In this document: positions 33,229 through 41,267 of the stretch, piece by piece
Numbering within the stretch: the first letter of the stretch is position 1
How the letters are laid out: every line of letters begins with the position of its first letter
DNA from: Desulfitobacterium dehalogenans ATCC 51507
GTDB taxonomy: Bacteria > Bacillota > Desulfitobacteriia > Desulfitobacteriales > Desulfitobacteriaceae
Assembly (NCBI RefSeq): GCF_000243155.2
Contig: NC_018017.1
Coordinates: forward strand, 1,054,001 to 1,118,000
DNA: 64,000 bases
Direction of reading: 5' to 3'
Program-made: the position numbers and the translations under genes
The notes under the pieces: model-generated
Database searches by the model: none
What the model saw: only the letters and a program-made list of their open reading frames with translations
What the model was told of the DNA's origin: nothing

Positions 33229-33640
33229 AAAGCATATATACCAATATGTCGAAGCAGAACTTAGGAATTATCCGACTTACAAAAAGATTGTTGCAGATTA
33301 CGATAAAGAGCTATTGTACACGGGAGCTAAGTCAGGATTAGCTAAGGACCCTACGGGGAGGTTTCCGGAAAACCTGACCAGTGATTCAGTGCATAGCGAA
33401 GTGGTGAAAATCATGGCTAATGAGAGTAGGGTGGCCAGGGCTAAAGATGTCATCATGTGTATCGAAGATGTTTTAGAGGAATTGTCAGAGCAGGATAAGC
33501 AGTTAATTGAAATGAAGTACTTCAAGGGTTACTATACTGATTTTGGGATTATACGTGAACTTCGTTTCACCGAAAGAACATATTATCGGCATAAAAGAGA
33601 TCTAATCAGGCGGTTTGCTTTGAGGATGAGGGTACTATAA
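33212..33640 (+). CDS. RinA/ArpU-like late transcription regulator
   Basis: The protein has 142 residues from ATG 33212, after AAGGAG; GTG 33203 is too close to that site. It ends in a sigma-region-4-like HTH: VLEELSEQDKQLIEMKYFKGYYTDFGI, then LRFTERTYYRHKRDLIRRFAL. That pattern and the position just before the late genes match RinA/ArpU regulators that switch on packaging and structural genes. The TGGCAGTATT direct repeats right after its stop are its probable target. Confidence 0.8.
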   Translation: MEERIEKHIYQYVEAELRNYPTYKKIVADYDKELLYTGAKSGLAKDPTGRFPENLTSDSVHSEVVKIMANESRVARAKDVIMCIEDVLEELSEQDKQLIEMKYFKGYYTDFGIIRELRFTERTYYRHKRDLIRRFALRMRVL

Positions 33641-33646
33641 ATAAAG

Positions 33647-33667
33647 TGGCAGTATTTTGGCAGTATT
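33647..33667 (+). promoter_or_regulatory. Tandem TGGCAGTATT repeats, probable late activator site
   Basis: Two identical 10-base units (33647-33656 and 33658-33667) are repeated at an 11-base period, about one helical turn. They start seven bases after the late regulator stop. A regulator dimer could bind one face of the DNA here and activate a late promoter downstream. Confidence 0.65.
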
Positions 33668-33713
33668 AGACCCTATATCCGTGATAACATGATAGTGTGA
33701 AATATTTGAGAAG

Positions 33714-33763
33714 CGGACTGCACGGCAGGTGCCCATAGAGATGGGAACTCGATGCCGGGTCCG
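33714..33763 (+). ncRNA. Candidate structured RNA in the late control region
   Basis: Three nested stems form one compact rod: CGGAC/GTCCG (33714-33718 with 33759-33763), CGGCA/TGCCG (33723-33727 with 33753-33757), and CCCAT/ATGGG (33732-33736 with 33741-33745) with an AGAG tetraloop. It lies between the late activator site and an intrinsic terminator. It could be an antitermination or leader RNA, or part of a small RNA. I do not know a named family for it. Confidence 0.55.
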
Positions 33764-33785
33764 TTTATATTTCTCCTCCTCTTTG

Positions 33786-33820
33786 GGGCTCAGCGTTCTG
33801 CTAGACGCGGGGCCCTTTTC
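33786..33820 (+). terminator. Terminator after the structured RNA
   Basis: GGGC (33786-33789) pairs with GCCC (33812-33815), and GCGT (33793-33796) with ACGC (33805-33808), followed by TTTT. It is located where it could attenuate transcription into the late operon or end a small RNA. Confidence 0.6.
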
Positions 33821-33934
33821 TATTGCCTTTCTTCATGGGAAATGTCACTTTGTCCTCGTGAAATGCATAGATTATATCAGGTCCGCTTAGCAACCAGAAA
33901 CCTAAACGTATTACAGTTCCCTCTTTTATTTAAA

Positions 33935-34010
33935 GCGGCTAGGTTAAATATATACTAGCCGCCTATAACAACAAAAGGCCAGGGCAATTCGCCTGGCCTT
34001 TTGTTGTTAT
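33935..34010. terminator. Two hairpins including a 19-bp bidirectional terminator
   Basis: GCGGCTAG (33935-33942) is perfectly complementary to 33955-33962. Just after it, a perfect 19-base inverted repeat (33965-33983 with 33992-34010) closes an 8-base loop; its CCTGGCC core is flanked by A and T runs on both strands. It should stop transcription in both directions between the late control region and the opposing yjcZ-like genes. The stretch 33821-33934 holds no gene I can support. Confidence 0.8.
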
Positions 34011-34014
34011 AGAT

Positions 34015-34176
34015 TTAGAAAATTACGCCTAAAGCAATAAGAATCAAGATTGCAATAGCGATAATTCCTGCGCCAACGAATCCCCTGCCGAATCCGCCGC
34101 CGCAAACTGGAGCGACAGGTTGAGGGCAACATGCTCCGCCAAATCCGCCAAATCCGCCGTAACCCATTCCGTACAT
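34015..34176 (-). CDS. YjcZ-family sporulation-type small membrane protein
   Basis: The 53-residue protein starts at ATG 34176, seven bases after GGAGG. A glycine- and cysteine-rich N-terminus (GYGGFGGFGGACCPQP) precedes a C-terminal membrane helix (GAGIIAIAILILIALGVIF). This is the YjcZ layout; related proteins are made in sporulating cells. Its presence between the late regulator and terminase of a prophage, in opposing orientation, marks it as cargo. Confidence 0.85.
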   Translation of the reverse strand: MYGMGYGGFGGFGGACCPQPVAPVCGGGFGRGFVGAGIIAIAILILIALGVIF

Positions 34177-34205
34177 GATATTACCTCCATATTTTTTTAT
34201 TTGGC

Positions 34206-34310
34206 TTAGAATACGATACCCATAGCAATGAGCAGAAGAATGATTACAACTACGATTGCAATTCCTGCCCCTAAGCGTCCAGTTCCGCTTTCAGCTCCAC
34301 CAAAAAACAT
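34206..34310 (-). CDS. Second YjcZ-like tiny membrane protein
   Basis: The 34-residue protein starts at ATG 34310, after AGGAGG. It reads MFFGGAESGTGRLGAG followed by a membrane helix ending AMGIVF, parallel to the C-terminus of its neighbour. It is 29 bases upstream of the other yjcZ-like gene and probably cotranscribed. Confidence 0.75.
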   Translation of the reverse strand: MFFGGAESGTGRLGAGIAIVVVIILLLIAMGIVF

Positions 34311-34400
34311 TTGAATTCCTCCTTTATCCAAAGATACTACAGTTTATGATTAGTCAGTAGGAATTGCCACAATATGGTAATATGCAAGGCGGTGAAACAG

Positions 34401-34583
34401 TTGTGCAGATGTAGGTTATATAAGCCAATAGATGAGGCGGCAAAGGTGAATTGTATCAACTGCCACCGATGGGCTGGCAAAAAGTGTAGGGATGAGGCGG
34501 AGCTGTTATATGAGGAGCAGAGGGAGCATGGGTGGGCTGAGAAGATGATGCGGGAGAATAGGGGAGTGTGGTTTGATGTCTGA
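34401..34583 (+). CDS. Small cysteine-containing protein
   Basis: The protein has 60 residues from TTG 34401, seven bases after AAGGCGGTGA; the frame is open further upstream without a good site. Four cysteines (CRCR, CINC, KKCRD) suggest metal binding. The rest is charged and helical. Function unknown. It lies in the accessory stretch before terminase. Confidence 0.5.
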   Translation: MCRCRLYKPIDEAAKVNCINCHRWAGKKCRDEAELLYEEQREHGWAEKMMRENRGVWFDV

Positions 34584-34665
34584 TATCGTCGGTATTTGAC
34601 GAAAAAAAATCCAAGGAATATCCTTCCTTTTTGTAGAAGAAAACAAAAAAGAAGGAGGAGTATAA

Positions 34666-34920
34666 ATGAATATTGAAGAAAGAAAAACATTTAGATTAAA
34701 ATTGCTCAAAGAGCTTTATAACCATCATTTTAAGAGCAATGGGACACAAAAACAGTTAGATAAACGAGATTTAGCAAAGGAAATAGAAAAACAGCTTGCT
34801 TACGAATACCTTGCTGAGAAAGGTCTTATTACAATTAAACAATCTGCCGGGGCACAATTTAGTTGCAAAGTTACTGCTCTTGGAATAGATTTAATAGAAT
34901 CACAATGGGAAGTGATTTGA
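34666..34920 (+). CDS. Small hypothetical protein, winged-helix-like
   Basis: The 84-residue protein starts at ATG 34666, after AAGGAGGAG. Its pattern (RKTFRLKLLKELYNHHF, YEYLAEKGLITIKQ, CKVTALGIDLIES) fits a small winged-helix phage protein. A short hairpin at about 34613-34625 precedes it and a clear terminator follows, so it is a self-contained unit. Confidence 0.6.
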   Translation: MNIEERKTFRLKLLKELYNHHFKSNGTQKQLDKRDLAKEIEKQLAYEYLAEKGLITIKQSAGAQFSCKVTALGIDLIESQWEVI

Positions 34921-34936
34921 TTATAATATAAGCGCA

Positions 34937-34955
34937 GAGCCTCCGGGCTCTTTTT
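34937..34955 (+). terminator. Intrinsic terminator before terS
   Basis: GAGCC (34937-34941) and GGCTC (34946-34950) form a 5-bp stem with a TCCG loop, followed by TTTTT. Confidence 0.75.
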
Positions 34956-34992
34956 CTTATACAACAAAACAAACGACGGCAGGTGAGGTGAT

Positions 34993-35919
34993 GTGGCGAG
35001 AGAGCGCAGCCCAGACAGAGACAAAGCCTTTGAGATTTATCAGCAGCATCAAGGAGATATAGCGAATCGGGAAATCGCCAAGCTTTTAGATATTCCGGAA
35101 AAGACCATCAGCGTATGGAAGCTTCGCGATAAGTGGAAAGAAAGAATTGGTTGTAGTACTTCAAAGACTGAACGTAGTACTACAAAGCGTAAGCAAGACG
35201 AATCTGGGAATAAGAATGCCAACAGCATAGAAGCAAAAAGTAATACTGAACTTTCGAACCTGACTGAAAAGCAGGTTCTTTTTGTTGCTGAATATTTGAC
35301 CGACTTCAACGCGACCCGGGCGGCAATGGCAGTTGGGTATAGCAAGAAGAGCGCTCATGCCATAGGGTGGGAAAACCTTAGGAAACCTGAAATTCAGGCT
35401 GAGATACAGCGTCAGACGGCAATCGTAACCGATAATCTAGGCATTACCTCGCAGAGAGTCCTTCTCGAATACCTGAAGATCGCCTTTGCTGACATCGGAG
35501 AATACGTCACCTTCGGTCAGCGTGAAGTTCCGGTTATGGGACCATTCGGACCGTTGTATGAGGGAAAAGGCAAGAACAAAAAACCCATAACTGAAATCGT
35601 CAACTATATTGACCTCAATGAAAGCGCAGAACTCGATAGCTCCCTTATCTCGGAAGTAAAGATGGGTAGAAACGGCACATCAATTAAGCTCCATGACAAA
35701 ATGAAAGCCCTGGAGAAGCTGGAAAAATACCTCGACCTTCTCCCAGATAATCATAAGCGTCGGATGGAGGAAGAGAAGCTCAAGCTGGAAGAAGAGAAAT
35801 TCAGACTCGAACAACGTAAAGCCGGGGACCTTGAACAGGATGAACCTGCCGATGACGGATTTATTGATGCATTGAACGCCGTTGCCGGGGAGGTGTGGAG
35901 CGATGCTGGGGAAGATTAA
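34993..35919 (+). CDS. terS: Terminase small subunit
   Basis: The 308-residue protein starts at GTG 34993. An N-terminal HTH of the phage terminase small-subunit type (ERSPDRDKAFEIYQQHQGD, IANREIAKLLDIPEKTISVWKLRDKWK) is followed by a Terminase_2 domain (LTEKQVLFVAEYLTDFNATRAAMAVGYSKKSAHAIGWENLRKPEI) and a charged coiled-coil tail. It recognises the packaging site and loads the large subunit. It overlaps terL by 17 bases. Confidence 0.93.
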   Translation: MARERSPDRDKAFEIYQQHQGDIANREIAKLLDIPEKTISVWKLRDKWKERIGCSTSKTERSTTKRKQDESGNKNANSIEAKSNTELSNLTEKQVLFVAEYLTDFNATRAAMAVGYSKKSAHAIGWENLRKPEIQAEIQRQTAIVTDNLGITSQRVLLEYLKIAFADIGEYVTFGQREVPVMGPFGPLYEGKGKNKKPITEIVNYIDLNESAELDSSLISEVKMGRNGTSIKLHDKMKALEKLEKYLDLLPDNHKRRMEEEKLKLEEEKFRLEQRKAGDLEQDEPADDGFIDALNAVAGEVWSDAGED

Positions 35920-37186
35920 GAAGAAAGTCAAGCAGGCAGTATTTAAGTTCCACCCCTTTAGCTTAAAGCAGAAAAAGATACTGACCTGGTGGTGTGATGA
36001 TTCCCCGGTTAAAGATAAAGACGGAATCATAGCAGACGGGGCTATTCGTTCCGGGAAAACCATCAGTATGGCTATGTCTTTCATCATGTGGGCTATGCAT
36101 CGGTTCGATGATCAGAACTTCGGGATGTGCGGTAAAACCATTGGTTCATTTAGGAGAAACGTTGTCTTCTGGCTCAAAATAATGTTGCGGTGCAGGGGTT
36201 ATCAGGTCGAGGATAAGCGATCGGATAACCTGCTTATTGTTTACTGGAGAGACAAAGTCAATCATTTCTACATTTTCGGGGGCAAGGACGAGCGAAGCCA
36301 GGACCTGATCCAAGGGATTACGCTGGCCGGCATCTTGTTTGACGAGGTAGCCTTGATGCCAGAATCCTTTGTTAAGCAAGGCACCGGACGTTGCTCAGTT
36401 GAAGGCTCAAAGTTTTGGTTCAACTGCAACCCGCAAGGGCCTTATCACTGGTTTAAGACTGAATGGATTGACAAGAAGCGTGAAAAGAATTTAATCTATC
36501 TGCATTTCACTATGGACGACAATTTGAGTCTGTCGGAAACGGTGAAAGAAAGATACCGGAGGATGTATTCCGGAGTATTCTTTAAGCGTTATATCCTTGG
36601 CCTTTGGGTCATGGCCGAAGGCGTAATCTATGACATGTTTGATGAGGTGCGACATAAGGTTCCTGTCGCGGATCGTAAGTACACTGAGTTTTATGTCTCA
36701 GGTGACTATGGCACCCAGAACCCAACAACCTTCGGACTATGGGGAAAAAGCTCTGGTAAATGGTACAAGATCAAAGAGTATTATTACTCAGGCCGTGACC
36801 AGGAGAGGCAGAAGACTGACGAAGAGTTCTATCAGGAGCTTGAGAAGTTTATAGGAGATATCAAAATCAAAGCAGTGATCATCGACCCGAGCGCTGCTTC
36901 TTTTATTGCCACGATTAAGAAGCATGGTAAGTTTCGCGTTAAAAAGGCCAAGAATGATGTGCTGGAAGGTATCAGGAATATGGCCACAGCCCTTAGTGAT
37001 GGGCTGATTTTATATAACGACTGCTGCATCAACACATTCCGGGAGTTCTTCTCCTACATCTGGGACGAAAAGGCGGCTGACCGTGGAGAAGATAAGCCGG
37101 TTAAGCAGAATGACCACTGTATGGATGCGGACAGGTATTTTGTTAATACGATATTGTTCAGCAGGTCAGGGGTTTATTTTGACTAG
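35903..37186 (+). CDS. terL: Terminase large subunit (PBSX type)
   Basis: The protein has 427 residues from ATG 35903, after GGAGGTG. ATPase motifs are ADGAIRSGKTISM (Walker A) and AGILFDEVALMP (Walker B). The nuclease half has SGDYGTQNPTTFGLW and VIIDPSAASF with metal-binding aspartates, and DADRY near the end. It powers DNA entry into the prohead and cuts concatemers. Confidence 0.95.
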   Translation: MLGKIKKKVKQAVFKFHPFSLKQKKILTWWCDDSPVKDKDGIIADGAIRSGKTISMAMSFIMWAMHRFDDQNFGMCGKTIGSFRRNVVFWLKIMLRCRGYQVEDKRSDNLLIVYWRDKVNHFYIFGGKDERSQDLIQGITLAGILFDEVALMPESFVKQGTGRCSVEGSKFWFNCNPQGPYHWFKTEWIDKKREKNLIYLHFTMDDNLSLSETVKERYRRMYSGVFFKRYILGLWVMAEGVIYDMFDEVRHKVPVADRKYTEFYVSGDYGTQNPTTFGLWGKSSGKWYKIKEYYYSGRDQERQKTDEEFYQELEKFIGDIKIKAVIIDPSAASFIATIKKHGKFRVKKAKNDVLEGIRNMATALSDGLILYNDCCINTFREFFSYIWDEKAADRGEDKPVKQNDHCMDADRYFVNTILFSRSGVYFD

Positions 37187-37203
37187 AGAAAAGAGGTGAA
37201 ACA

Positions 37204-38688
37204 ATGCCTATCACAGAGAACGAACGCATAGCAACCATTATCAAAGCAGGATCCAAGACCGCGATGAGCCTTGAGCAGATTATCTCCCTGGAAATTAGCG
37301 AGTGGAAAACGTCTAAATGCCGGCAGGCTATGCTTAAGGCAGAGGACTACTACCGGAATAAGACCGACATTCTGTCCAAAGTGCGAACGGTCATTGGGGA
37401 AAGCGGAGCCAAGGAGCCTATCGGCAATCTGGCCGACAATCGATTGGTTAACGGCTTTTTCAGGAAGCTAGTAGACCAGAAGGTCGGCTATCTGCTGTCC
37501 AAGCCCATGAGCATACAGACGAATAAGGCAGAGTACCAGAAGCTCTTGTCATCCTACTTTGGAAAAGGCAATCTCCGTATGTTTCAAAGTATAGGGAAAG
37601 AAGCCGTTAAAAAGGGTATCGCTTGGTTGCATGTCTATTACAATGACGCTGGGCAATTATGCTTTATGCGGATACCATCTGAGCAAATTATTCCTTTATG
37701 GAGAGATGCAGCTCACACAGACCTCCAGGCGGTAATCAGGACATATGAGGTGGAAACCTACGAGGGCACTCGCCGAGTAACCGTGACCAAAGTTGAGTGG
37801 TGGGATACCAACGGGGTAAAGCGGTATGTCTTACAAGCCGGTGGGCAATATGGGCTGGTGCCAGATGTTGAAGCGGGTGACGAAGAATCCCACTTTAAAG
37901 TTATCAATCCCGGAGAGGGTGAAGCTGCAACAGAAACCGGCGTCAACTGGGAACACGTCCCTTTCATCGCCTTTAAGTACAACGAAGAAGAGCAAGGGCT
38001 GCTGGAGTTTATCAAATCACTGATCGATGACTATGACGCCAGGAAGAGTGAGAATGCCAACAACCTGGAGGATCTGCCAAACAGCATTTATAAAGTTAAA
38101 AACTTCGAAGGGACTAAAGGCGACGAATTTAGAAAGAACATAGCCACGTATCGGGTGGTATTCGTCGGTGATGATGGAGACGTTGACACAATCAACCTGG
38201 TGATCGATACCGAAGCTTATAAAACCCATATGGAGAATAACCGTAAAGATATTTTTGAGTTTGGTCGCGGAGTACTGTTTGAGCCTGATAAGATTGGCAA
38301 TAGTCCTTCCGGGGTTGCGCTTAAATTTATGTACGCTGATTTAGATATGGACGCGAATATTATTGAAACGGAATTTCAAGCCAGTCTAGAACAATTACGC
38401 TGGTTTATCGACGTGCATATCACTAATACCACCGGAGCTGATTATTCGGAAGAATCGGTGGATTTCATCTTTAATAGGGACATCATCATTTCTGAATCGG
38501 ATGTCATTACAGACATCAAGAATAGCGTCGGGATTATTTCCGATGAGACACTGGTTTCCAACCATCCATATGTGATCGATATCCGGGAGGAACTGGAGCG
38601 CATTAAAAAGGATAAAGAAGACACTGGGCAAGATTATTTAGGTTTGGGTGGTAGAGGCACGGAGGGCGGCGATGGGGAGATTTATTAA
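37204..38688 (+). CDS. Portal protein (SPP1 Gp6-like)
   Basis: The 494-residue protein fits the SPP1-type portal family: KAEDYYRNKTDILSK, NRLVNGFFRKLVDQKVGYLLSKP, an acidic middle, and DDYDARKSENANNLEDLPNSIYKVKNFEG. It forms the dodecameric DNA channel at one capsid vertex. The homing-endonuclease-like gene overlaps its last 17 bases. Confidence 0.93.
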   Translation: MPITENERIATIIKAGSKTAMSLEQIISLEISEWKTSKCRQAMLKAEDYYRNKTDILSKVRTVIGESGAKEPIGNLADNRLVNGFFRKLVDQKVGYLLSKPMSIQTNKAEYQKLLSSYFGKGNLRMFQSIGKEAVKKGIAWLHVYYNDAGQLCFMRIPSEQIIPLWRDAAHTDLQAVIRTYEVETYEGTRRVTVTKVEWWDTNGVKRYVLQAGGQYGLVPDVEAGDEESHFKVINPGEGEAATETGVNWEHVPFIAFKYNEEEQGLLEFIKSLIDDYDARKSENANNLEDLPNSIYKVKNFEGTKGDEFRKNIATYRVVFVGDDGDVDTINLVIDTEAYKTHMENNRKDIFEFGRGVLFEPDKIGNSPSGVALKFMYADLDMDANIIETEFQASLEQLRWFIDVHITNTTGADYSEESVDFIFNRDIIISESDVITDIKNSVGIISDETLVSNHPYVIDIREELERIKKDKEDTGQDYLGLGGRGTEGGDGEIY

Positions 38689-39376
38689 TTTATCTGGGCA
38701 AAAATTTGGAAGGTTGACAGCAATCGAAAGAGCTGAAAACAGGGGAACAAAAACAATGTGGCTCTGTGAATGCGATTGCGGTAATAGAAAAATTATTGCA
38801 GCAGGAGATCTGGGCAGTGGAAGAACAAATAGCTGTGGCTGTCTCAGAAAAGAGTATGTGGCTGCAAAAAACTACATCCATGGGCACACTGATGACAGAT
38901 TAAACTCTATTTGGCGAGACATGAAGAAGCGATGCTATAACCCAAGGAACAAATCTTATAAGGACTATGGAGCAAGGGGAATAGAGCTCTGTAATGAGTG
39001 GCGTAATGACTTCATGAGCTTTTATAAATGGGCAATAGCTAATGGATATTCAGATGAATTAAGTATCGACAGAATAGATAATGATAAAGGTTATGAGCCG
39101 TCCAATTGTAGGTGGGCCACTCGATTAACGCAAAACATCAACCAAAGGATCAGGAAAGATAACAAAACGGGTGTGAGGGGTGTGCGATGGGATAAGAACC
39201 TTGGAAAATATGAGGCGTTTATATCAATTAAAGGGGTTCGATTTGGCCTAGGATTCTTTGAAGGCTTAGATGAAGCGACTAAGGTTAGAAGGGATGCGGA
39301 AAAGCAGTACCATTTTAATAATGAGTCCACAGAAAGCCTTGTTATTTGCTTAGGTGAAATGAGTGATACTGGATGA
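38672..39376 (+). CDS. HNH-like/AP2 homing-type endonuclease
   Basis: The protein has 234 residues from ATG 38672, after GGAGGGC. A cysteine-rich N-terminal part (WLCECDCGNRKIIAAGDLGSG, SCGCLRKE) leads to a nuclease core (RLNSIWRDMKKRCYNPRNKSY, YGARGIELCNEWRND, LSIDRIDNDKGYEPSNCRWAT) and an AP2-type DNA-binding domain (GVRGVRWDKNLGKYEAFI). It is wedged between portal and MuF genes with 17- and 4-base overlaps, a typical freestanding homing endonuclease insertion. Confidence 0.85.
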   Translation: MGRFINLSGQKFGRLTAIERAENRGTKTMWLCECDCGNRKIIAAGDLGSGRTNSCGCLRKEYVAAKNYIHGHTDDRLNSIWRDMKKRCYNPRNKSYKDYGARGIELCNEWRNDFMSFYKWAIANGYSDELSIDRIDNDKGYEPSNCRWATRLTQNINQRIRKDNKTGVRGVRWDKNLGKYEAFISIKGVRFGLGFFEGLDEATKVRRDAEKQYHFNNESTESLVICLGEMSDTG

Positions 39377-40914
39377 AGACGGCAGAGTATTGGGGCAAGC
39401 GGTCCACACAGATCGCCAAGCGGCAATTCGATAAGGCCGATGAGTATTCGGCAGCCCTCCGCAAAGAGTATAACCGAGCAATCCTCTCCATCCAAAAAGA
39501 TATGGAAGTCTTTTATCAACGATTTGCCGATAACAACGGCATCGTGGACATGGCAGAGGCCCGTAGGTTGCTTAATTCTAAAGAGTTAAAAGAATTTCAC
39601 TGGACATTAGAGGAGTTCACCGAGAGGGCAAAAAATAACGCCGATGGCAAATGGACACAACAGCTTGATAATGCCTATTTTCGCACGCGTGTGAGCCGTC
39701 TGGAGGCTCTGCAAATGCAAATCAATCATCAGGTCGAAATGTTGGCTGGAAGCAAGCAGCAGGGTGTTAGAACTCTTCTGGATGATGCTTACACAGATAC
39801 CTACTACCGGACACTGTTCGAGCTTCAAAAAGGCACAGGCATCGGAGTAAGCTTCGCCAAGGTGGATGAGCGAGGATTAGAAACCATCCTTGGCACAAAG
39901 TTGGACGGGCGCAATTGGTCACAGCGGGTTTGGGATGACCGAACGAGGCTGAAGCAAGAAATATATACGAAGTTGTCGCAGTCTTTCATCCGTGGTGATA
40001 GCCTTGATAAAACCACCCAAGACTTGGTTAAGCGCATGGATGTGTCCTACTCTAATGCATACCGGCTTATCCAGACAGAAACAGCCTTCTTCGTGGAACA
40101 GGCAACTTTCAAGAGTTATGAAGAAAGCGGTGTTGTAAGCAAATTTGAGATTTTGGCCACACTCGATAGCCGAACGAGTGATATATGCCAGGCGATGGAC
40201 GGCAAAGTGTTTAAGGTGTCTGAGCAAGAAGTCGGCATCAATGCCCCTCCATTTCATGTTCATTGCCGGACCACGACAGTTCCTTATTTTGATGACGAGG
40301 AAGACGTTGGGGAGAGAATAGCCAGGGACCCGAAGACTAAAAAGACCTACAACGTGCCGGGGGATATGGCTTATCCAGAATGGTACGATAAGCATGTTGT
40401 GGAGAAGTACGGCAAAGAACAGGCAGAGCTTATGAAAAAGCAGGAGGTCAATCTGCGATCAGACCAGAAACAGTACACACGCTATAAGGAACTTTTGGGC
40501 AAAGATGCGCCGAAAACCTTTGATGACTTCCAGGAATTGAAGTATACTGAAACTGAGAAATGGGCTGCTATGAATAGGCAGTTTGATACCTTTGAAAAGA
40601 TTAAGAACGGACCATATTCTGATGAGTATAAGGTTAAACTTAAAGGCACCTATCGATATTTCAGACAAGATGGGCATGAACTTAGAATCCACGCCTTGAA
40701 TCGGACGGTAGGACAAAAACAGAGCAAGGGAAAGGTTCAATTTACCAGAGAAGATATTATGGGTATGATGAAAAAACCGCCTAACTTTATTCAAGAAGAC
40801 GGGCATCTTGTTCGGTTTGAAAATGGCATTGCCATTATTCAGGCAAACGACACTAATGAGATTCTATCCATTGTTACGAGAAGTAAAGCAAAAGCAAATT
40901 GGAAGGAGGTATAG
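39373..40914 (+). CDS. MuF-type minor capsid protein with C-terminal toxin-like domain
   Basis: The 513-residue protein is an SPP1 gp7/MuF head-morphogenesis protein. The MuF domain spans about 160-320 (NWSQRVWDDRTRLKQEIYTKLSQSFIRGDS, RLIQTETAFFVEQA, LDSRTSDICQAMDGKVF, PPFHVHCRTTTVPYFDD). The region after about 345 is additional. Its last 90 residues (LRIHALNRTVGQ, KVQFTREDIMGMMKKPPNFI, GIAIIQANDTNEILSIVTRSK) resemble BECR/EndoU-colicin-like nuclease toxins that phages fuse to MuF. A small gene with its own strong ribosome site follows directly and is a candidate immunity gene. Confidence 0.85.
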   Translation: MKTAEYWGKRSTQIAKRQFDKADEYSAALRKEYNRAILSIQKDMEVFYQRFADNNGIVDMAEARRLLNSKELKEFHWTLEEFTERAKNNADGKWTQQLDNAYFRTRVSRLEALQMQINHQVEMLAGSKQQGVRTLLDDAYTDTYYRTLFELQKGTGIGVSFAKVDERGLETILGTKLDGRNWSQRVWDDRTRLKQEIYTKLSQSFIRGDSLDKTTQDLVKRMDVSYSNAYRLIQTETAFFVEQATFKSYEESGVVSKFEILATLDSRTSDICQAMDGKVFKVSEQEVGINAPPFHVHCRTTTVPYFDDEEDVGERIARDPKTKKTYNVPGDMAYPEWYDKHVVEKYGKEQAELMKKQEVNLRSDQKQYTRYKELLGKDAPKTFDDFQELKYTETEKWAAMNRQFDTFEKIKNGPYSDEYKVKLKGTYRYFRQDGHELRIHALNRTVGQKQSKGKVQFTREDIMGMMKKPPNFIQEDGHLVRFENGIAIIQANDTNEILSIVTRSKAKANWKEV

Positions 40915-40916
40915 AA

Positions 40917-41204
40917 TTGTTATCCGATGAACTGGCTGGCATGATGAAAGATTTCCTGGATAGAAAAGTTGCCCCGGAAGAATTCTCATTTGAATTCCCT
41001 GCGCGGCTTGCATATGTAACTCCTGAACTAGAAAAGGAGAATAAGCCGCTATCTGATCTTCTGAATGAGGAAATGCCGGAGACATGCGCCAACTTCGAAC
41101 CAAATGAGGCGGAGCGAAAAGCCATGCCTGGATATTATTTGAGCGAAGAGGAAGTGCGAGAAAAGGTTAAAGAGGTTTATGATCAGGCTATAAGATTGCT
41201 CTAA
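40917..41204 (+). CDS. Candidate immunity protein for the MuF-linked toxin
   Basis: The protein has 95 residues from TTG 40917, seven bases after GGAAGGAGG. It is acidic and helical (LSDELAGMMKDFLDRKVAPEEFSFEF, LSEEEVREKVKEVYDQAIRLL), as many immunity proteins are. It begins two bases after the MuF-toxin stop and is closed by a terminator. I do not recognise its family; the immunity role is inferred from context. Confidence 0.6.
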   Translation: MLSDELAGMMKDFLDRKVAPEEFSFEFPARLAYVTPELEKENKPLSDLLNEEMPETCANFEPNEAERKAMPGYYLSEEEVREKVKEVYDQAIRLL

Positions 41205-41206
41205 GT

Positions 41207-41240
41207 AAGCACTCAAGCAAAAAGGCTAGAGTGCTTTTGT
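41207..41240 (+). terminator. Terminator after the candidate immunity gene
   Basis: AAGCACTC (41207-41214) pairs with GAGTGCTT (41229-41236), followed by TTTG. Confidence 0.7.
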
Positions 41241-41267
41241 CTATCCAAGAAAGTGTGGTGAATCGCC

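Noticed and set aside
33752-33958. 68-codon reading frame in the late control region
   Set aside because: It overlaps the structured RNA and the terminator, has no ribosome site and odd composition.
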